DNA of 21,865 bases, taken from IMG/VR virus record IMGVR_UViG_3300000117_000308, positions 1 to 21,865 of that record; one strand, 5' to 3'. The DNA is from a virus. Positions 1-5,231 of the stretch are shown here, piece by piece. The notes beneath the pieces are model-generated. The model was given only the letters and a program-made list of their open reading frames with translations. It was not told the origin of the DNA and did no database searches. The position numbers and the translations under genes were made by a program. Each line of letters opens with the position of its first letter. Within the stretch, counting starts at the first letter, position 1.

Positions 1-126
1 ACCAAAGCGTACTAATTTTACTGTAGAACCTTCTTTTGCTAGTACAGCAAACTTTTTTGTTTTAGTTCTAGCTCTTTTTGGTTTGTTATAACCAGAAAAA
101 GTTTCTCCTCTGTACTTTATAGACAT
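1..126 (-). CDS. Small basic phage protein (DUF6321-like), C-terminus cut by window edge
   Basis: An open frame starts at ATG 126-124 and runs off the left edge, giving 42 visible residues beginning MSIKYRGETFSGYNKPKRAR. It is rich in Lys and Arg (RARTKTKK), followed by FAVLAKEGSTVKLVRFG. This pattern, YRGETFxGYNKP then AKxGxxVKLxRFG, resembles the DUF6321 family of small phage proteins as I remember it; no search was made. The function is unknown. Its ATG shares one base with the stop of the upstream gene (TAATG), so translation is probably coupled. It is the last visible member of a run of five overlapping small genes that follows the lysis genes. Confidence 0.7.
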   Translation of the reverse strand, partial: MSIKYRGETFSGYNKPKRARTKTKKFAVLAKEGSTVKLVRFG

Positions 127-296
127 TATGCTTTCGCTCTAGCTTTTGCTGTTTTTGACAATTCACTAAAATGAAAAAGTTTTTCAGATGTTTTGGTATG
201 GTTCTTATGACTATGCAAATCACCATTGGGCATTTTATGTGTATTGCCTTTCCATTCCATACCACTTCTAGTGTAATGTTTTACGCCTTTCATCAT
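126..296 (-). CDS. Small conserved phage protein, 56 aa (MKGVKHYTRSG type)
   Basis: The frame ATG 296 to TAA 126 encodes 56 residues starting MMKGVKHYTRSGMEWKGNTH. It is rich in His and Lys and ends in a basic tail (SKTAKARAKA). The upstream AAAAAGG supplies a ribosome site. Similar short proteins with the order KHYT, W/Y-KGNTHKMPNG, LHS, HTKTS, KLFHF recur in marine phages from memory; none has a known role. Both ends overlap neighbours by TAATG, so it sits tightly inside a coupled set. A second ATG (293) lies directly after the first, so the exact start is uncertain by one residue. Confidence 0.7.
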   Translation of the reverse strand: MMKGVKHYTRSGMEWKGNTHKMPNGDLHSHKNHTKTSEKLFHFSELSKTAKARAKA

Positions 297-454
297 TAAG
301 CCTTTTTAGTTTTCTTTTTTTTCTTTTTATTTTTTGTAGAGTTAGGAAAGCCTTTTTGCATTTCTTTGTATGCTTTTTTAGTAATAGTAGATTTCTTTTT
401 AGTTCTGCTAGTACCTGCTTTTTTTCTTTTATTTATATTTTCGTATAAACTCAC
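296..454 (-). CDS. Small lysine-rich phage protein, 52 aa, GTG start
   Basis: The frame runs from GTG 454 to TAA 296 and encodes SLYENINKRKKAGTSRTKKK followed by STITKKAYKEMQ and a Lys-rich tail. The order SLY-x-NI-x-KRKKAGTSR is a recurrent small-protein motif of marine phages (recalled, not searched). The GTG start is chosen because a very good Shine-Dalgarno, AAGGAGG, lies just upstream at 463-469 and because no ATG upstream is in frame before a TGA. The high positive charge suggests nucleic-acid or virion association, but nothing more can be said. It overlaps the previous gene by four bases. Confidence 0.7.
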   Translation of the reverse strand: MSLYENINKRKKAGTSRTKKKSTITKKAYKEMQKGFPNSTKNKKKKKKTKKA

Positions 455-609
455 TCACAACCTCCTTGTGTTTCAAACCATCTTCTTAATACTTCTAATT
501 CTTTATCTATTTCTTTTTGTTTTTTTTCTTGGTTTTCTTTTTCTTGTTGTACATTTTCTGTGGCTTGTCCTTGTACCCTGCTCCCATTTTCTTTTTCCTT
601 ATCAGACAT
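451..609 (-). CDS. Small charged coiled-coil-like protein, 52 aa
   Basis: ATG 609 to TGA 451 encodes 52 residues beginning MSDKEKENGSRVQGQATENV. The middle is a run of Glu, Gln and Lys that should be one long helix, followed by LEVLRRWFETQGGCE. No family is recognised. The ATG overlaps the stop of the upstream gene (ATGTCTGA), and no separate Shine-Dalgarno is visible, so translation probably depends on coupling. The last codons also contain the AAGGAGG ribosome site of the following GTG-start gene. Confidence 0.6.
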   Translation of the reverse strand: MSDKEKENGSRVQGQATENVQQEKENQEKKQKEIDKELEVLRRWFETQGGCE

Positions 610-760
610 TAAAAATTTGTTCGCATTTTTGTATTCGCAAACAACCTACATCAATAATAAAGTAACTATAATTGGTTTTGTTCTTACTGTCATCTATTTT
701 TTCTGCTTCATAAAACTCAAAGCCAAATTGTAATCCAACAAAAAAATGCCATGACCACAT
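602..760 (-). CDS. Small aromatic-rich protein, 52 aa, unknown function
   Basis: ATG 760 to TGA 602 encodes MWSWHFFVGLQFGFEFYEAE and then IDDSKNKTNYSYFIIDVGCLRIQKC. The first 16 residues are strongly hydrophobic and aromatic, followed by an acidic stretch and a predicted beta strand with two Cys. The start is supported by AGGAG five bases upstream; that ribosome site overlaps the TAG stop of the muramidase gene. No family is recognised. Its place directly after the muramidase and holin-like genes allows a part in lysis, but that is only position. Confidence 0.65.
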   Translation of the reverse strand: MWSWHFFVGLQFGFEFYEAEKIDDSKNKTNYSYFIIDVGCLRIQKCEQIFNV

Positions 761-768
761 AGTAACTC

Positions 769-1440
769 CTAGTTTTGATTTAAATAATCTAATTCTTTCT
801 TTCTTCTGTCTCCGTAATCATCACCAAAATCAGCTAAATTTTTCTTTGCGTCATCCCAACTGTTAGTAGTAACTTGTTCCCAAAAATTAGGGGTTTTAGT
901 TTCTAAATTACCATATTGAAATGCTACGGAAGCAATAGGCGTTGCTTTATTTTTTGGTAATAACTCAAAATCAGTACCTGTTTTTTCTTTCCATTGTTTT
1001 TTTAATTTATTCATAGTTGTTTTTTTAGCAAACTCATTGACTATTTGTGCTTGATCATTAGTAAGAGTTAAAGGATCTTTTTCTAATTTTTTAACAGCAG
1101 CTTCTTTTTTTAACCCTAAATATGGTTTTAATGCTATCTGTATATCTTCAGGCAATCCTACTAAATCTTGTTCATTTCTTTGTCCTACATCAAATCCAGA
1201 AGCAATAGTTACGCCAGATTTTCCAAGTACACCATCCTTATCTTCTGGCACATATCCTTTAAGTTTAAAACCTTCTAGTTCTTTTATAAAATTAAAATCT
1301 ATATTGCTATTTGGATCAACACTATCTGATGGTTGAGCAGCTAACAAACCATTACCATTAGGTTTTGTGGCTACATTAGAAGCAAGTAATCCACCTATAA
1401 ATTGTGGTATTTCTTTTAATTGTTCTAATAAACCATTCAT
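769..1440 (-). CDS. Endolysin: pesticin-like muramidase
   Basis: This 223-residue protein would cut the glycan strands of host peptidoglycan at lysis. A 45-residue linker-like N-terminus (Pro/Asn/Ser rich) precedes a T4-lysozyme-fold domain of the pesticin C-terminal type. Visible motifs are KELEGF with Glu56, SGVTIASGFDVG with Thr78 and Asp84, and GYVP. The Glu-Thr-Asp spacing (22 and 6) nearly matches the pesticin catalytic triad (23 and 6), as I recall that family. A C-terminal region (res 165-210) with ASVAFQYGN fits the second lobe. No signal peptide is clear, although GLLEQLKEIPQFIGGLLAS could be an amphipathic helix. The ATG follows directly on the stop of the holin-like gene, so the two are probably coupled as a lysis cassette. 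Confidence 0.85.
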   Translation of the reverse strand: MNGLLEQLKEIPQFIGGLLASNVATKPNGNGLLAAQPSDSVDPNSNIDFNFIKELEGFKLKGYVPEDKDGVLGKSGVTIASGFDVGQRNEQDLVGLPEDIQIALKPYLGLKKEAAVKKLEKDPLTLTNDQAQIVNEFAKKTTMNKLKKQWKEKTGTDFELLPKNKATPIASVAFQYGNLETKTPNFWEQVTTNSWDDAKKNLADFGDDYGDRRKKELDYLNQN

Positions 1441-1869
1441 TTAGTTTGCCTTTGCTAGTTGTCCGCCAAAGTAGAACTCTATAATAAGAGTTGCCCATTG
1501 GAATATTTCATCAAATTTATATAAACCTTTTACTGTTTCAAAGGTAGTGGTATCGCCTATACTAAATAACCCTAAAAAACTCCATCCTTCATGTGTTACA
1601 GGGATGATAGTTTCTACATCTAATAGTCCTGCTAGTGGGTATATTGCTACTAACGCTAGTATTACAATAATTAAGAATCGTCTATTCCATGCTGCCATTT
1701 TAGATTCTTTACTTGCGGCTTCTCTAGCGGTATCTATTTGTAATTTCTTAGCAGACATAGCTTGCAGCATTAAACTCTGCTGATCATGTGCCTGTTTAGA
1801 TTTGATTGCTAGTAGTTTAGCAAAGAATCCTAATGCTATAGGGATAATATGTGTAAAAATTGTTGTCAT
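1441..1869 (-). CDS. Holin-like membrane protein
   Basis: The protein begins MTTIFTHIIPIALGFFAKLL and has two clear hydrophobic segments: residues about 4-21, and FLIIVILALVAIYPLAGLL at about 64-83. A charged helical linker (KSKQAHDQQSLMLQAMSAKK) lies between them. The C-terminus (FQWATLIIEFYFGGQLAKAN) is amphipathic or a third membrane segment. Size (142 aa) and a place immediately upstream of the muramidase fit a holin, and similar proteins precede lysozymes in pelagiphages and cyanophages by recall. I chose ATG 1869; a TTG at 1881 would add four residues (MRNK). Neither start has a convincing Shine-Dalgarno. It could instead be a different lysis or envelope protein. Confidence 0.7.
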   Translation of the reverse strand: MTTIFTHIIPIALGFFAKLLAIKSKQAHDQQSLMLQAMSAKKLQIDTAREAASKESKMAAWNRRFLIIVILALVAIYPLAGLLDVETIIPVTHEGWSFLGLFSIGDTTTFETVKGLYKFDEIFQWATLIIEFYFGGQLAKAN

Positions 1870-1903
1870 TTTATTTCGCAAAAAATTTGGGTACTGGGGT
1901 TTG

Positions 1904-2323
1904 TTAATCTATTCCAGTAACTACTTTGATATTAATGGGTGCACCCCCCTCTCCTGTTAATTCTGTAGTATTTTTTTCTGACCATTGAGCACGAGTCTTA
2001 AGCCAGAAGATCATAGAGGATGTATCTCCTTGTTTAGCTTTCTCAAACAATGTTCCTGCAACCGCAGCGTTAGCTTCTATTCGACCTTTCTCTAATTCTA
2101 CCTTGTAATACTTGGTAAGCGTATCGTGAGATATATTAAGCATAAGGGCGATGTCTTCATACCTAGTTCCTACTATAGACATTTGCGTAACCTGAGATGC
2201 GGTATGCGGGGTTTTAAGGTGTGCGGGTCTACCTACTTTGCGAACCTGAGATTTTTTCTTATTTGATAGATCAATTTTAAAATCAACCTTACCCGCGTCA
2301 ATAATATTAGTTTCTTTTTTCAT
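1904..2323 (-). CDS. terS: HTH DNA-binding protein, probable small terminase subunit
   Basis: This 139-residue protein has a basic N-terminus with KVGRPAH, then a helix-turn-helix (MSIVGTRYEDIALMLNISHD, res about 48-67, followed by TLTKYY). Next come a helical part (ELEKGRIEANAAVAGTLFEKA) and the motif SMIFWLKTRAQW. The order GRP, HTH, ANAxVAxxLFxxA, IFWLKTRAxW is common in phage proteins annotated as small terminase or HTH proteins. Small terminases bind the packaging site and recruit the large ATPase. It is the first minus-strand gene beside the divergent intergenic region, which fits. The large subunit is not in the window. No Shine-Dalgarno is visible before the ATG. A plain transcription factor is the alternative. 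Confidence 0.6.
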   Translation of the reverse strand: MKKETNIIDAGKVDFKIDLSNKKKSQVRKVGRPAHLKTPHTASQVTQMSIVGTRYEDIALMLNISHDTLTKYYKVELEKGRIEANAAVAGTLFEKAKQGDTSSMIFWLKTRAQWSEKNTTELTGEGGAPINIKVVTGID

Positions 2324-2411
2324 ATTTATTTATTTAATTGTTAAAAGTATTTGACATCATTTAATTTATAGGTTAATATTATTTTACATTAATTAAAAAG
2401 GATCTATAACA
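2324..2411. other. Divergent intergenic region between late (left) and early (right) genes
   Basis: These 88 bp are very AT-rich and lie between the start of the probable small terminase (minus) and the first early gene (plus). They hold the early promoter described separately. A minus-strand promoter for the terminase side was looked for; only weak AT-rich matches exist, and I do not call one. Confidence 0.7.
2351..2379 (+). promoter_or_regulatory. Early promoter, sigma70-type
   Basis: TTGACA at 2351-2356 is a perfect -35 box. It is followed by a 17-bp spacer and TAATAT at 2374-2379 as -10 (4 of 6 matches to TATAAT). Transcription would start near 2386, giving a leader of about 26 nt before the ATG at 2412 with AAGGAT as ribosome site. 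It would serve the unit 2412-3645, which ends in a terminator. Confidence 0.7.
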
Positions 2412-2585
2412 ATGAAACTATTAATAAAACAAAAATCAGTTTATGGGCGTGAATTAGTTTATCCATTCTGCAAACAATCGCAATTATTAGCACAATTGCT
2501 AAATGTAAAAACATTCTCAGAATTTCATATTGGAAAGCTTAAAGCTTTAAATTATGAATTTGAAACTGTAACAAATACCATTTAA
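2412..2585 (+). CDS. Small conserved phage protein, 57 aa (MKLLIKQKSVYG type)
   Basis: ATG 2412 to TAA 2585 encodes 57 residues: MKLLIKQKSVYGRELVYPFC, then KQSQLLAQLLNVKTFSEFHI and a short C-terminus with GKLKALNYEFE. AAGGAT lies eight bases upstream of the ATG. Proteins with the same pattern (K-x-R/K-x-VYG near the start, YP-x-C, LLAQL, KTF/L, LKxLGYxFE) recur in phages, plasmids and bacterial genomes, from memory, without a known function. It may be a small DNA-associated domain. It is the first gene behind the early promoter, so it is expressed at once on infection. Confidence 0.7.
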   Translation: MKLLIKQKSVYGRELVYPFCKQSQLLAQLLNVKTFSEFHIGKLKALNYEFETVTNTI

Positions 2586-2604
2586 TTATATAAGGATCAT
2601 TATC

Positions 2605-2703
2605 ATGAGTAACTTAGAAAAGCTTTTAATAGTACTAACAATATTAAATATTCCCTTTCTCTATCTAATATTGGAAGGAAAAATATTCCCAATTGGCATT
2701 TAA
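2605..2703 (+). CDS. Tiny single-span membrane protein, 32 aa
   Basis: ATG 2605 to TAA 2703 encodes MSNLEKLLIVLTILNIPFLY followed by LILEGKIFPIGI. Residues 6-23 form one hydrophobic span. AAGGAT lies eight bases upstream of the ATG, the same spacing as in the gene before it, which supports real translation. No family is recognised. An early membrane micro-protein could alter host envelope functions or superinfection, but no sequence evidence shows this. Confidence 0.55.
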   Translation: MSNLEKLLIVLTILNIPFLYLILEGKIFPIGI

Positions 2704-2770
2704 TAAATATTATAACGCTTATTAAATACGATTAATTACTAAATCATTGAATTTAAAAGGATTAAATAAA

Positions 2771-3523
2771 ATGAAATTATTATCAATTGAATCAGATTCA
2801 AAAACTTCAAAAAATACTAAATACGGATATTTAACAGGTATTCAATACCTTGCACCGTATAAAACTAGCGGTGTAAACCTATGCCCTATGGCAGAAAAAG
2901 CTGGTTGTATAGATTCGTGCTTATATTACTCAGGGCGTGGAAAGTTTAAAAATGTACAATCTGCACGCCTAGAGCGAACCAAATTATATTTAAATAATCA
3001 AGCCAAATACTTTAATCAATTAATAAAAGAAATTAAATCTCTTGAAAAAAAAGCTGTTAAATTAAATTTAAAGCCATTAATTAGATTGAATGGAACATCT
3101 GATATTAGATGGGAAAATATAGGCTTTGTATTCCAAGATAAATATTATCGGAATATATTTGAAGTATTCCCAAATATTCAATTTATGGATTATACCAAAA
3201 TACCAAATAGATATAAATCAAATAATGTATTTGGTAACTTTCCATTTCCTAAAAATTATGATCTTACATTCTCATATTCAGGAAAGCCTGAATTTGAAAA
3301 GTACAATAAAAGAGCCATTGATCAAAATATGAGAATAGCTACAGTATTCGATAAGGTTGAATCAATACCCGTAACATTTCACAACCGCAAAGTTTTAAGC
3401 GGGGATGATAACGATTTAACATTCACTAAGCCTAAAAACTCAATCCTTGCATTATATGCTAAGGGATCTAAAAAAGAGATTCAATTGGGCTTAGATTCAC
3501 AATTCATTATAAAAGGGCTTTAA
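2771..3523 (+). CDS. GP88-family (mycobacteriophage gp88-like) protein
   Basis: This protein has 250 residues from ATG 2771, which is preceded by AAAAGGATTAAATAAA. A TTG at 2747 would add eight residues but has no ribosome site. Recognisable blocks are LCPMAEKAGCIDSCLYYSGR (Cys38, Cys46, Cys50), NVQSARLERTKLY (res 61-73) and RLNGTSDIRWE (res 105-115). These match the GP88 family of phage and plasmid proteins as I recall it. The function is unknown. The conserved Cys group and charged motifs suggest a metal- or cofactor-binding enzyme, but that is inference. It is the main gene of the first early unit, flanked by three tiny ORFs and closed by an intrinsic terminator, so it is probably made early and separately from the replication genes. 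Confidence 0.8.
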   Translation: MKLLSIESDSKTSKNTKYGYLTGIQYLAPYKTSGVNLCPMAEKAGCIDSCLYYSGRGKFKNVQSARLERTKLYLNNQAKYFNQLIKEIKSLEKKAVKLNLKPLIRLNGTSDIRWENIGFVFQDKYYRNIFEVFPNIQFMDYTKIPNRYKSNNVFGNFPFPKNYDLTFSYSGKPEFEKYNKRAIDQNMRIATVFDKVESIPVTFHNRKVLSGDDNDLTFTKPKNSILALYAKGSKKEIQLGLDSQFIIKGL

Positions 3524-3525
3524 TT

Positions 3526-3645
3526 ATGTTTAATCTACTGTACAGAAAAACAATGTATAAAATATTAATGTTTATTTATAAAAAAAATAATAAAAAAGGA
3601 TTAGAAATTATTTTAAAATACGATCCATTAAATATATTAAAATAA
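3526..3645 (+). CDS. Small basic protein, 39 aa
   Basis: ATG 3526 to TAA 3645 encodes MFNLLYRKTMYKILMFIYKK followed by NNKKGLEIILKYDPLNILK. The frame starts two bases after the GP88-like gene ends, with AAAGGG eight bases upstream, and stops 21 bp before the terminator stem. It is basic with a hydrophobic helix. No family is recognised. The tight placement between gene and terminator is the main support. Confidence 0.5.
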   Translation: MFNLLYRKTMYKILMFIYKKNNKKGLEIILKYDPLNILK

Positions 3646-3666
3646 CTTTAAACTCTAATAATTAAA

Positions 3667-3697
3667 GCCTGTAATCATCCGTTACGGGCTTTTTTTT
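3667..3697 (+). terminator. Intrinsic terminator closing the first early unit
   Basis: GCCTGTAA (3667-3674) pairs with TTACGGGC (3682-3689), eight pairs including one G-T wobble, around a 7-nt loop. It is followed by eight T (3690-3697). The flanking A and T bases can extend the stem. It separates the GP88 unit from the origin-like gap. Confidence 0.85.
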
Positions 3698-3725
3698 GTC
3701 TACTTGATACCTATATACCAAAAAT

Positions 3726-3747
3726 AAAAAAAGACTCTCAAAGAGCC
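3726..3747 (-). terminator. Minus-strand intrinsic terminator
   Basis: Read on the minus strand, GGCTCT (3747-3742) pairs with AGAGTC (3738-3733), six pairs with one wobble around a 3-nt loop. It is followed by TTTTTTTATTTTT. It faces the plus-strand terminator at 3667-3697 across about 35 bp. Confidence 0.65.
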
Positions 3748-3781
3748 TTATATAAATTTTAAGCGAGTTAATCCCTTAATA
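3726..3781 (-). ncRNA. Putative phage small RNA, about 55 nt
   Basis: A near-consensus minus-strand promoter (-35 TTGAAA 3816-3811, -10 TATAAT 3793-3788) should start RNA near 3781. An intrinsic terminator lies only about 35 nt further on. The RNA would open with a small hairpin (CTTAA/TTAAG, 3779-3775 with 3763-3759, 11-nt loop containing GGATTAACTC) and end with the terminator hairpin. No start codon with a usable frame lies inside it. Target and role are unknown. It could be a regulatory RNA, a replication primer or an antisense guard against read-through. Confidence 0.45.
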
Positions 3782-3787
3782 CTTACT

Positions 3788-3816
3788 ATTATAAACTAAT
3801 TATATATATTTTTCAA
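3788..3816 (-). promoter_or_regulatory. Minus-strand sigma70-type promoter
   Basis: TTGAAA (3816-3811) and TATAAT (3793-3788) are separated by exactly 17 bp. The -10 is perfect and the -35 matches 5 of 6. In such AT-rich DNA, chance matches are common; the terminator just downstream on the same strand makes it more believable. Confidence 0.5.
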
Positions 3817-3879
3817 TAGTATATAGAAAGAATGTTATATATTTTTAATAGATAAAATAATGGGCGTTTAAATTATGCA

Positions 3880-3997
3880 ATGATAAAATCATTTATTAAG
3901 AATGATCTTTTAAGAATGCTCTTTTAAGAATAAATAATTTGAGGGAAATTTCTTAAGGTCAAAAGCATTTATCTATAAAGAATGAAGATTTTATCAT
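3880..3997. repeat. 11-bp perfect inverted repeat flanking the direct repeats
   Basis: ATGATAAAATC at 3880-3890 is the exact inverse of GATTTTATCAT at 3987-3997. The interval of 96 bp between the arms contains the 14-bp repeats. Confidence 0.75.
3896..3937 (+). repeat. Three tandem 14-bp repeats (iteron-like)
   Basis: TTAAGAATGATCTT, TTAAGAATGCTCTT and TTAAGAATAAATAA follow each other without a gap. The first two differ at one base, the third only after TTAAGAAT. Such tandem repeats near a replication module are typical of initiator-binding iterons. Confidence 0.8.
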
Positions 3998-4099
3998 GAT
4001 TCAAAAAAGTTTCCTAGTCTATATCTATAAAATGAATAAGCAATTGATCTGCTATAAATAAAATAAATCACGCAAACAATCTTGATAAGTAAAATAAAC

Positions 4100-4129
4100 T
4101 GTACAATTATTTTTACATTCGTATATACT
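4100..4129 (+). promoter_or_regulatory. Possible promoter of the replication/host-takeover unit
   Basis: TATACT at 4124-4129 matches the -10 consensus at 5 of 6. A weak -35, TGTACA at 4100-4105, lies 18 bp upstream. It would give a leader of about 35 nt before the ATG at 4172. The position before the first gene of the long rightward unit supports it; the -35 is poor. Confidence 0.4.
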
Positions 4130-4171
4130 TGCATAGAAGTAAAAACTTATTAACAATATAAGGAATGACAA

Positions 4172-4300
4172 ATGAGTAATAAAAATGAAGAATGGAATCC
4201 TTGGGAAAAAATAGACAAGATGATTCAAGAAGAAATGGAATCTGAAAAAGAATTTTGTGAACGATTACAAGACGAATTAAAGGAGAGTGAAGATGAGTAA
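4172..4300 (+). CDS. Tiny acidic protein, 42 aa
   Basis: ATG 4172 to TAA 4300 encodes MSNKNEEWNPWEKIDKMIQE followed by a Glu-rich helix ending ESEDE. Sixteen of 42 residues are Asp or Glu. AAGGA lies seven bases upstream. The frame overlaps the next ATG (ATGAGTAA). No family is recognised. It opens the long rightward unit together with two more acidic proteins; such early acidic proteins often bind host proteins or mimic DNA, but that is inference. Confidence 0.65.
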   Translation: MSNKNEEWNPWEKIDKMIQEEMESEKEFCERLQDELKESEDE

Positions 4301-4574
4301 ATCATTGTACACAAACGATTGGGAAACAACAGGATGGGTATTTAATAAAGCCTTAGACGAAGTAGAAGTACCTATAACAATTTATTATGATATTGAATAT
4401 GATGATATTACATATCCTATTATAGATGCAACAGGTTATTACATTGATGATGATGGATATGAGCAAGACTATCTGCTATCAGATGATGAGGTTGATAGAG
4501 AATACGAACATATATTAGAAGCTATGCGAGATGATCCAAGAAATGAACCTGATTATTATATGGAGGAAGCGTGA
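4293..4574 (+). CDS. Acidic early protein, 93 aa, possible DNA mimic
   Basis: From ATG 4293 (AAGGAG seven bases upstream; a GTG six bases earlier is less likely) the protein begins MSKSLYTNDWETTGWVFNKA. Asp and Glu make up 28 of 93 residues against five Lys or Arg. The acidic residues are spread along strand- and helix-like segments with many Tyr (YYDIEYDDITYPII, GYYIDDDGYEQDY, DDEVDREYEHILEAM). Phage DNA-mimic inhibitors such as Ocr have a comparable charge. No family match is recalled, so the role is open. It overlaps the previous gene by eight bases and the next by TGATG. Confidence 0.7.
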   Translation: MSKSLYTNDWETTGWVFNKALDEVEVPITIYYDIEYDDITYPIIDATGYYIDDDGYEQDYLLSDDEVDREYEHILEAMRDDPRNEPDYYMEEA

Positions 4575-4729
4575 TGAAGATAACTGCATGGAATTTAGTA
4601 GCTTATGACGAAGATGGTAATGAGGTTGTTATGGACACTCACGATAATAAAACTCATATACCTAATCATGTAGCAAATGTCATAGATGATTTTTTAACCG
4701 AAGAATTTGAGGAGAGTACAGATGAGTAA
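4574..4729 (+). CDS. Small acidic protein, 51 aa
   Basis: ATG 4574 overlaps the preceding stop (TGATG), and the frame ends at TAA 4729. The protein reads MKITAWNLVAYDEDGNEVVM, then DTHDNKTHIP and an acidic tail (DDFLTEEFEESTDE). Fourteen of 51 residues are acidic. The start looks like a short beta hairpin (AWNLVAYDEDGNEVVM). GGAGG lies ten bases before the ATG. No family is recognised. Confidence 0.65.
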   Translation: MKITAWNLVAYDEDGNEVVMDTHDNKTHIPNHVANVIDDFLTEEFEESTDE

Positions 4730-5000
4730 ATTATCAGGATATAACGATACAGGAAAGAGATATGCAGCTAAAAAAATTAAAAATAAACTTAAAAAACAAT
4801 GGAAAGAAATAAAAACTTTAACTAAAAAAATACAAACTAAACAAGAGTATCTTGATAGTATACAAGATCAGCCTGATGATCATAAAGATGTACAGGATTG
4901 GATGGATATATTATCTGGAAAAAATGTTCCAGATGCTAATCCGCATAACAAAGAGTTTGCACTTTTAGTGCGTAACGCAATTTTAAATAAGGAGAAATAA
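4722..5000 (+). CDS. Lysine-rich coiled-coil protein, 92 aa
   Basis: The start is ATG 4722, with GAGGAG seven bases before it; an upstream in-frame start at 4707 lacks a ribosome site. The protein opens MSKLSGYNDTGKRYAAKKIK, has a long Lys-rich helix (res 17-50, IKNKLKKQWKEIKTLTKKIQ) and ends KEFALLVRNAILNKEK. The heptad spacing suggests a coiled coil. No family is recognised. It is strongly basic, in contrast to the three acidic proteins before it. It overlaps the preceding gene by eight bases. Confidence 0.65.
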   Translation: MSKLSGYNDTGKRYAAKKIKNKLKKQWKEIKTLTKKIQTKQEYLDSIQDQPDDHKDVQDWMDILSGKNVPDANPHNKEFALLVRNAILNKEK

Positions 5001-5231
5001 ATGCAAGATCAAACACAACAAAAAGAGTGGAGAAAAATTATTAACATTGAGGACATAACATTGGATTCTACATTAAATGCTTTGGAGGTAAACATACCTA
5101 CACTAGCAAAGAAACTGAATGTTACAAGGCAATGTTGTTGGCATTGGGGTAAGAATGAGATCCCACTAGGTCGCAAGTATCAGATAAGAGAAATGATATG
5201 GGAGAAATTAGAAGATGCTAGAGAAAGCTGA
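5001..5231 (+). CDS. Cro/YdaS-like helix-turn-helix regulator, 76 aa
   Basis: The ATG directly follows the stop of the previous gene, with AAGGAGAAATAA as ribosome region. Residues 27-65 form a compact HTH: LEVNIPTLAKKLNVTRQCCW then HWGKNEIPLGRKYQIREM. LAKKLNVTRQ is the helix-turn-helix, and the IPLGRKYQI ending is typical of Cro- and YdaS-type repressors, which bind operators as small dimers. Two adjacent Cys (CC) in the recognition helix are unusual. It sits at the head of the replication genes and may repress an early promoter or bind origin repeats. No operator sites were identified. Confidence 0.7.
   Translation: MQDQTQQKEWRKIINIEDITLDSTLNALEVNIPTLAKKLNVTRQCCWHWGKNEIPLGRKYQIREMIWEKLEDARES

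Larger units (their letters stand above)
3698..4171. other. Gene-free AT-rich region, candidate replication origin and small-RNA locus
   Basis: About 470 bp carry no ORF I can support. They hold a minus-strand promoter and terminator (3726-3816), a set of 14-bp direct repeats (3896-3937) within an 11-bp inverted repeat (3880-3890 and 3987-3997), and a near-repeat of ATCTATAAA-(G)AATGAA at 3971 and 4023. The promoter for the next unit is also here (about 4100-4129). TTATTAACA near 4148 is only a partial DnaA-box match. The layout fits an origin of replication; it could also be a regulatory hub. Confidence 0.5.

Noticed and set aside
366-665. Plus-strand frame of 99 codons
   Set aside because: Very rich in Phe and Leu, opposite three well-supported minus-strand genes with ribosome sites; it is a shadow of their Lys-rich codons.
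3896-3937. Short repeats as a CRISPR array
   Set aside because: The units are 14 bp, adjacent without spacers, and no cas gene is present.
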